Source: JBEHYA01 sp048498415 | Lineage (GTDB): Bacteria > Pseudomonadota > Alphaproteobacteria > UBA9219 > RGZA01 | Direction: 5' to 3' | NCBI GenBank assembly: GCA_048498415.1 | Contig: JBEHYA010000078.1 | Coordinates: 1 to 9,379 of the forward strand | Length of the DNA stretch: 9,379 bases | Shown here: positions 6,881 through 9,379 of the stretch, in pieces | Layout of the letters: every line of letters begins with the position of its first letter | How positions within the stretch are numbered: the first letter of the stretch is position 1 | Notes under the pieces: generated by a model | Databases searched by the model: none | The model's input: the letters and a program-made list of their open reading frames with translations, nothing else | Told to the model about the DNA's origin: nothing | Position numbers and translations under genes: made by a program

Positions 6881-7396
6881 ATGCTTGCAGGCATGCCTCT
6901 TTCCTTCACAACATTCCCATCCCCCGTCGGCGAACTTACGCTTGTGGCCAGCGAGGCGGGTTTGCGTGCCGTGTTGTGGGCGAAGGATGATCCGGATCGG
7001 GTGAAGCTGGGGGAGATGCGCCGCGATGATGCGCAGGCGGTGCTGGTGAAAGCCGCGCAGCAGCTGCAGGAATATTTCAAAGGCACGCGCAAAACGTTTG
7101 ACCTGCCGCTGGATTTTGTCGGCACGGAATTTCAGAAGAAAGTATGGCGGGCGCTGCTGGAGATTCCGTATGGCGAGACGCGCAGCTATGGCGATATTGC
7201 GCGGCAGCTGGGCGATATGAAGGCGGTGCGCGCGGTGGGCGCGGCGAACGGGAAGAACCCCATTTCGATCATTGCGCCGTGCCACCGGGTGGTAGGGGCG
7301 AATGGCACGCTCACCGGTTTTGCCGGCGGGCTGGAAGCCAAGGCGTTATTGCTTCGTCTGGAAGGCAAACAGGCCGAACTGTTTGATGCGGCATGA
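6881..7396 (+). CDS. ogt: Methylated-DNA-[protein]-cysteine S-methyltransferase
   Basis: A 171-residue O6-alkylguanine-DNA alkyltransferase, a suicide repair protein that moves the alkyl group from O6-methylguanine (or O4-methylthymine) to its own cysteine. The active-site motif IAPCHRVVG (131-139) places the acceptor at Cys134. The DNA-binding helix-turn-helix region is GTEFQKKVWRALLEIPYGETRSYGDIA (81-107), with the arginine finger in KAVRAVG (Arg117) and the Asn hinge in GKNPI (Asn126). The N-terminal domain starts with the usual FxSPVGxLTLVAS pattern (12-24). There is no Ada-type methyl-triester domain, so it is a stand-alone Ogt/MGMT. The next in-frame ATG at 6893 (Met5) fits the family N-terminus equally well; neither has a convincing ribosome binding site. 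Its stop codon overlaps the start of the next gene as ATGA. Confidence 0.95.
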   Translation: MLAGMPLSFTTFPSPVGELTLVASEAGLRAVLWAKDDPDRVKLGEMRRDDAQAVLVKAAQQLQEYFKGTRKTFDLPLDFVGTEFQKKVWRALLEIPYGETRSYGDIARQLGDMKAVRAVGAANGKNPISIIAPCHRVVGANGTLTGFAGGLEAKALLLRLEGKQAELFDAA

Positions 7397-8028
7397 CGGA
7401 AGTAGCTGCATCAGATGACTGCCCCACATGCGAAAAGCCGCAGCGCCTCTGCGTGTGCGAGGCCATCAAGCCAATTGATAACAAAATTGCGGTGCTGGTG
7501 CTGCGCCACCCGCAGGAACAGGACCGGGTGCTGGGCACGGCGCGTATTCTCACCCGCCAGCTTAAAAACGCGGAACTGAAAACCGGTTTGTCGTGGCGGA
7601 ATTTGGCCAAGGCGCTGGGGCGCGAGGCCGACCCGAAGCGCTGGGGCGTTTTGTATCTCGGCACACAAACAAGCAAGCCGACTGGCGCGAAACCCCGCGT
7701 GCTCACTGTTTTGAATAAAAAGGGCGGGCCCGCGGTGGAGCAGGATGAGATTTTAGAAAACCTGCAGGGCATTATTTTGCTGGATGGCAGCTGGGCGCAG
7801 GCCAAGGCGCTGTGGTGGCGCAACGCCTGGTTGTTAAAATGCCAGCGGCTGGTGCTGCAGCCGCCGAAAGTCTCGCTGTATGGAAATTTGCGCAAGGAGC
7901 CGCGGCGCGAAAGCGTTTCCACGATTGAAGCGGCGGCGTATACGCTGGAGGCGCTGACGGGTGATGCCACGCTGGCCGATAAAATGTTAGTGCCGTTTAA
8001 AGCGTTGCTGGAGAAGGCGCGGCGCTAA
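7393..8028 (+). CDS. tapT: DTW-domain tRNA-uridine aminocarboxypropyltransferase
   Basis: A 211-residue DTW-domain protein of the TapT (E. coli YfiP) type, which transfers the 3-amino-3-carboxypropyl group of S-adenosylmethionine to U47 of tRNA to make acp3U47. The N-terminal cysteine cluster CPTCEKPQRLCVC (Cys10, 13, 20, 22) is the expected zinc site. RHPQEQ (38-43) is the HPxE motif. LLDGSWAQAKAL (129-140) is the DTW block, here with Ser instead of Thr. YGNLRKEPRRESVSTIEAAA (163-182) is the RxP...STIEA block. It starts inside the ogt stop codon (ATGA, 7393-7396), so the two are translationally coupled. A tRNA-Lys with U47 lies about 2.3 kb upstream on the same strand. An inverted-repeat element with a terminator-like end follows the stop. 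Confidence 0.92.
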   Translation: MTEVAASDDCPTCEKPQRLCVCEAIKPIDNKIAVLVLRHPQEQDRVLGTARILTRQLKNAELKTGLSWRNLAKALGREADPKRWGVLYLGTQTSKPTGAKPRVLTVLNKKGGPAVEQDEILENLQGIILLDGSWAQAKALWWRNAWLLKCQRLVLQPPKVSLYGNLRKEPRRESVSTIEAAAYTLEALTGDATLADKMLVPFKALLEKARR

Positions 8029-8190
8029 AATTCCCCTCCCCTCGCGGGAGGGGTTAGGGGCTGGGGTGGTCCCACCCGAGGATTTTTCGGCGGAGCGAAG
8101 AAACCCCCTCACCAGCAAGAACTAAGGCTTCGCGGAAGACGCGAAACCTAAGTTCTTGCAACCTCCCCCGCAAGGGGGGAGGATTTTTAG
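8029..8190. repeat. Compound inverted-repeat element (MITE-like)
   Basis: Three hairpins in a row. The first is CCCCTC-GCGG-GAGGGG (8038-8053). The second has 20-base arms at 8114-8133 and 8139-8158, pairing at 18 of 20 positions around GAAGA. The third is CCTCCCCC-GCAAG-GGGGGAGG (8162-8182). The ends are roughly complementary to each other: the stretch from 8027 resembles the reverse complement of the stretch ending at 8190. The unit therefore looks like one mobile or formerly mobile extragenic repeat with an inner palindrome. C/G-rich repeats of this general look are frequent between genes in alphaproteobacterial genomes. It fills most of the 275-base gap between tapT and the next gene. Confidence 0.75.
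8162..8188 (+). terminator. Probable intrinsic terminator of ogt-tapT
   Basis: An 8-base-pair GC-rich stem CCTCCCCC/GGGGGAGG (8162-8169 and 8175-8182) with a 5-base loop is followed, after one A, by TTTTT (8184-8188). Shape and position fit a Rho-independent terminator for transcripts leaving tapT, although it is also the right end of the repeat element. The rest of the gap (8189-8303) has a TATATT box at 8268-8273 that could be a -10 for the next gene, with no clear -35. Confidence 0.6.
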
Positions 8191-8303
8191 AGAACCAGTA
8201 TATTGTTGTAGTTATTGGAGTTACGTGATTAACGCGGGAAGCCGCTTATAGTTGCGGGAATTTCGCGTATATTCGGCCTGTCATTTTTATAAGGAGCTGC
8301 GCC

Positions 8304-8768
8304 ATGCCGTTTGATGCCAAGGATCTTGCCCACCGTTTTACCCGGGAACTCACGGCCATGATCGCCGGCAGCGAACGCAACATGCTGGTGAAGGCGCCGA
8401 CGAACGATGCGCTGACCAACGCGGCGCTGCTGGTGCAGGCGGGTTTTCGCGGGCTGTTGCCGGTGGATGAACGTGCCGGCATCGCGCTGCCGCCCGATGT
8501 GCCGCCCAGCGGTGAGCCCACCGCGCTTGCCAGAGCACAGTCGAATGCGCACCGCGTTTTGACATCGAATGTGGAAGTCACGCCCAACCAGCGCCGCGCG
8601 GCGCTGGCGGCCATTCTGGCGGCGTCGGAGAGCCTGAGGGCGATGGGCTATGACCAGTTCGCCAGCCAGCTGGATGAATATCTGGATACGCAATACGCGC
8701 CCGGCAAAAAGCCCAAGCGGCCAGCGCCTGCCAAAAGGCACGGCCCCAACGGCCAGCTGAAACACTGA
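8304..8768 (+). CDS. Uncharacterised 154-residue protein
   Basis: I do not recognise this protein. It begins with MPFDAKDLAHRFTRELTAMI, is predicted helical through about residue 50, has a Pro-rich linker (61-73, with LPPDVPPSGEP), then a second helical part (93-130, NQRRAALAAILAASESLRAMG and QFASQLDEYLDTQ). The basic tail (134-154) is rich in Lys, Pro and Arg and could contact nucleic acid or be disordered. There is no signal peptide or membrane helix. The start is well supported by AAGGAG at 8291-8296, 7 bases before the ATG. A long antisense frame (8229-8765) exists but lacks such a site. It converges on the pentapeptide-repeat gene with a gap of only 7 bases, so the two must share a 3' junction. 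Confidence 0.78.
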   Translation: MPFDAKDLAHRFTRELTAMIAGSERNMLVKAPTNDALTNAALLVQAGFRGLLPVDERAGIALPPDVPPSGEPTALARAQSNAHRVLTSNVEVTPNQRRAALAAILAASESLRAMGYDQFASQLDEYLDTQYAPGKKPKRPAPAKRHGPNGQLKH

Positions 8769-8775
8769 TGTTTAT

Positions 8776-9379
8776 TTAACGCACGCCAATCGCGCCGCGC
8801 AGATCCGCGTTATCGAGATTAGCGCCGCGGAGGTCCGCGCCGGTAAGGTCGGCATCCACCAGCGTGGCGTGTTGCAGGTTGGCGCCGCGTAAATCGGCGT
8901 TCACCAGCACGCAGCGTTCGAAATTCGCGCTTAAAAAATTGCCGTCCTGCAGCTGCGCGTGGCGCAGGTTGCTGTCGGAAAAATTCGCGGGCCAGTTCAC
9001 GGGCCGCGCGGCGGTGAAGCCGGTGAGGATCATCATCGGCGAACAGTTGGCTTCGCGGAGGTCAATAGCTTCCAGCGTGGCGGCGGAAAAATTCGCGCCC
9101 CGGCAATCCGCGCCGGAGAAAATGGCCTGGAGCGCGTTACAGCCCACCAGATCGGCCATCGAGAACGTGCCGTTATCGAACATGCCGCCTGCCAAAAGCG
9201 CGTTGCGGAGGTTGGCGGCCTGCAATTGCACGCCGCTTAAGCATACGCCCTCCAAACTCGCGCCCTGTAAATTCGCCTGCACGCCTTCGCGGCCTAAACT
9301 GGTGATCCAGATCTGGTGGCCGGCCACGATCTCCTTGATATTCTGATCGAGGTTCTCCAGTTGCCGCGTGAGTTTGGCT
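8776..9379 (-). CDS. Pentapeptide-repeat protein, N-terminus beyond window
   Basis: The visible protein is dominated by pentapeptide repeats of the A(D/N)LXX type, which stack into a right-handed quadrilateral beta-helix. The repeats run almost to the C-terminus (VNADLRGANLQHATLVDADL, then TGADLRGANLDNADLRGAIG) and are interrupted once by a non-repeat stretch containing MMILTGFTAARPVNW. The first candidate start inside the window is a GTG at 9325-9327, but the frame stays open to the right edge and reads AKLTRQLENLDQNIKEI before the conserved-looking HQIWITSLGREG lead-in. I therefore treat the gene as partial, with the true start outside. Such lead-ins (a short helix, then HxxWxxSxGxxG, then repeats) are common in alphaproteobacterial pentapeptide proteins, whose functions are mostly unknown. 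Nothing marks it as a gyrase-protecting Qnr type. Confidence 0.88.
   Translation of the reverse strand, partial: AKLTRQLENLDQNIKEIVAGHQIWITSLGREGVQANLQGASLEGVCLSGVQLQAANLRNALLAGGMFDNGTFSMADLVGCNALQAIFSGADCRGANFSAATLEAIDLREANCSPMMILTGFTAARPVNWPANFSDSNLRHAQLQDGNFLSANFERCVLVNADLRGANLQHATLVDADLTGADLRGANLDNADLRGAIGVR

Noticed and set aside
6557..7285. 242-residue open frame on the minus strand
   Set aside because: It spans the 3' end of the unknown gene and most of ogt, whose plus-strand product is certain. It is a shadow frame.
7311..7970. 219-residue open frame on the minus strand
   Set aside because: It is antisense to tapT, whose zinc, DTW and STIEA motifs are clear in the plus strand.
8229..8765. 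178-residue open frame on the minus strand
   Set aside because: It is antisense to the 8304-8768 gene, which has a good ribosome binding site. The minus frame is rich in Arg and His and resembles no protein.

Overview
The window looks like ordinary chromosome of a moderately GC-rich alphaproteobacterium. Evidence for this is an overlapping trmL-hemF pair, dispersed palindromic repeats of the GTCATCCCG...CGGGATGAC type, and a pentapeptide-repeat protein with a typical alphaproteobacterial N-terminal lead-in. I cannot name the genus; a Rhodospirillales- or Micavibrio-like lineage is a guess. No integrase, transposase, CRISPR array or rRNA is visible.

Left part (1-2290): a deoxyhypusine-synthase-family gene on the minus strand and a binuclear-Mn ureohydrolase (agmatinase family) on the plus strand diverge from a 160-base region, each with a clear ribosome binding site. 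Together they suggest a polyamine module (agmatine, putrescine, homospermidine or guanidino relatives). The DHS homologue lacks the catalytic lysine of true deoxyhypusine synthases. A large nested inverted repeat lies at the 3' junction between the ureohydrolase gene and the next, convergent gene.

Middle (2291-5075): on the minus strand lie a 338-residue protein I do not recognise, a composite palindromic repeat, and trmL-hemF (tRNA wobble 2'-O-methyltransferase and oxygen-dependent coproporphyrinogen III oxidase) with an ATGA overlap. A complete tRNA-Lys(CTT) with encoded CCA follows on the plus strand.

Right of the tRNA (5076-8188): a very AT-rich leader precedes a 546-residue protein of unknown function. 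It has an N-terminal globular domain, a central coiled coil and a distinctive basic/aromatic C-terminal domain. Its first part is clearly poorer in GC than its last part and than the neighbours, and its position beside a tRNA 3' end makes it the best candidate here for a horizontally acquired or defence-like gene. Then come a methylated-DNA-cysteine methyltransferase (ogt) and a DTW-domain tRNA aminocarboxypropyltransferase (tapT), which overlap by ATGA. The nearby tRNA-Lys carries the U47 that such an enzyme modifies. A compound inverted-repeat element ending in a terminator-like hairpin closes this block.

Right end (8189-9379): a small uncharacterised 154-residue protein with a strong ribosome binding site converges, 7 bases apart, on a pentapeptide-repeat protein whose reading frame runs off the right edge.

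Most genes are housekeeping. The points that deserve attention are the lysine-less DHS/ureohydrolase pair, the 546-residue protein beside tRNA-Lys, and the two structured repeat elements.
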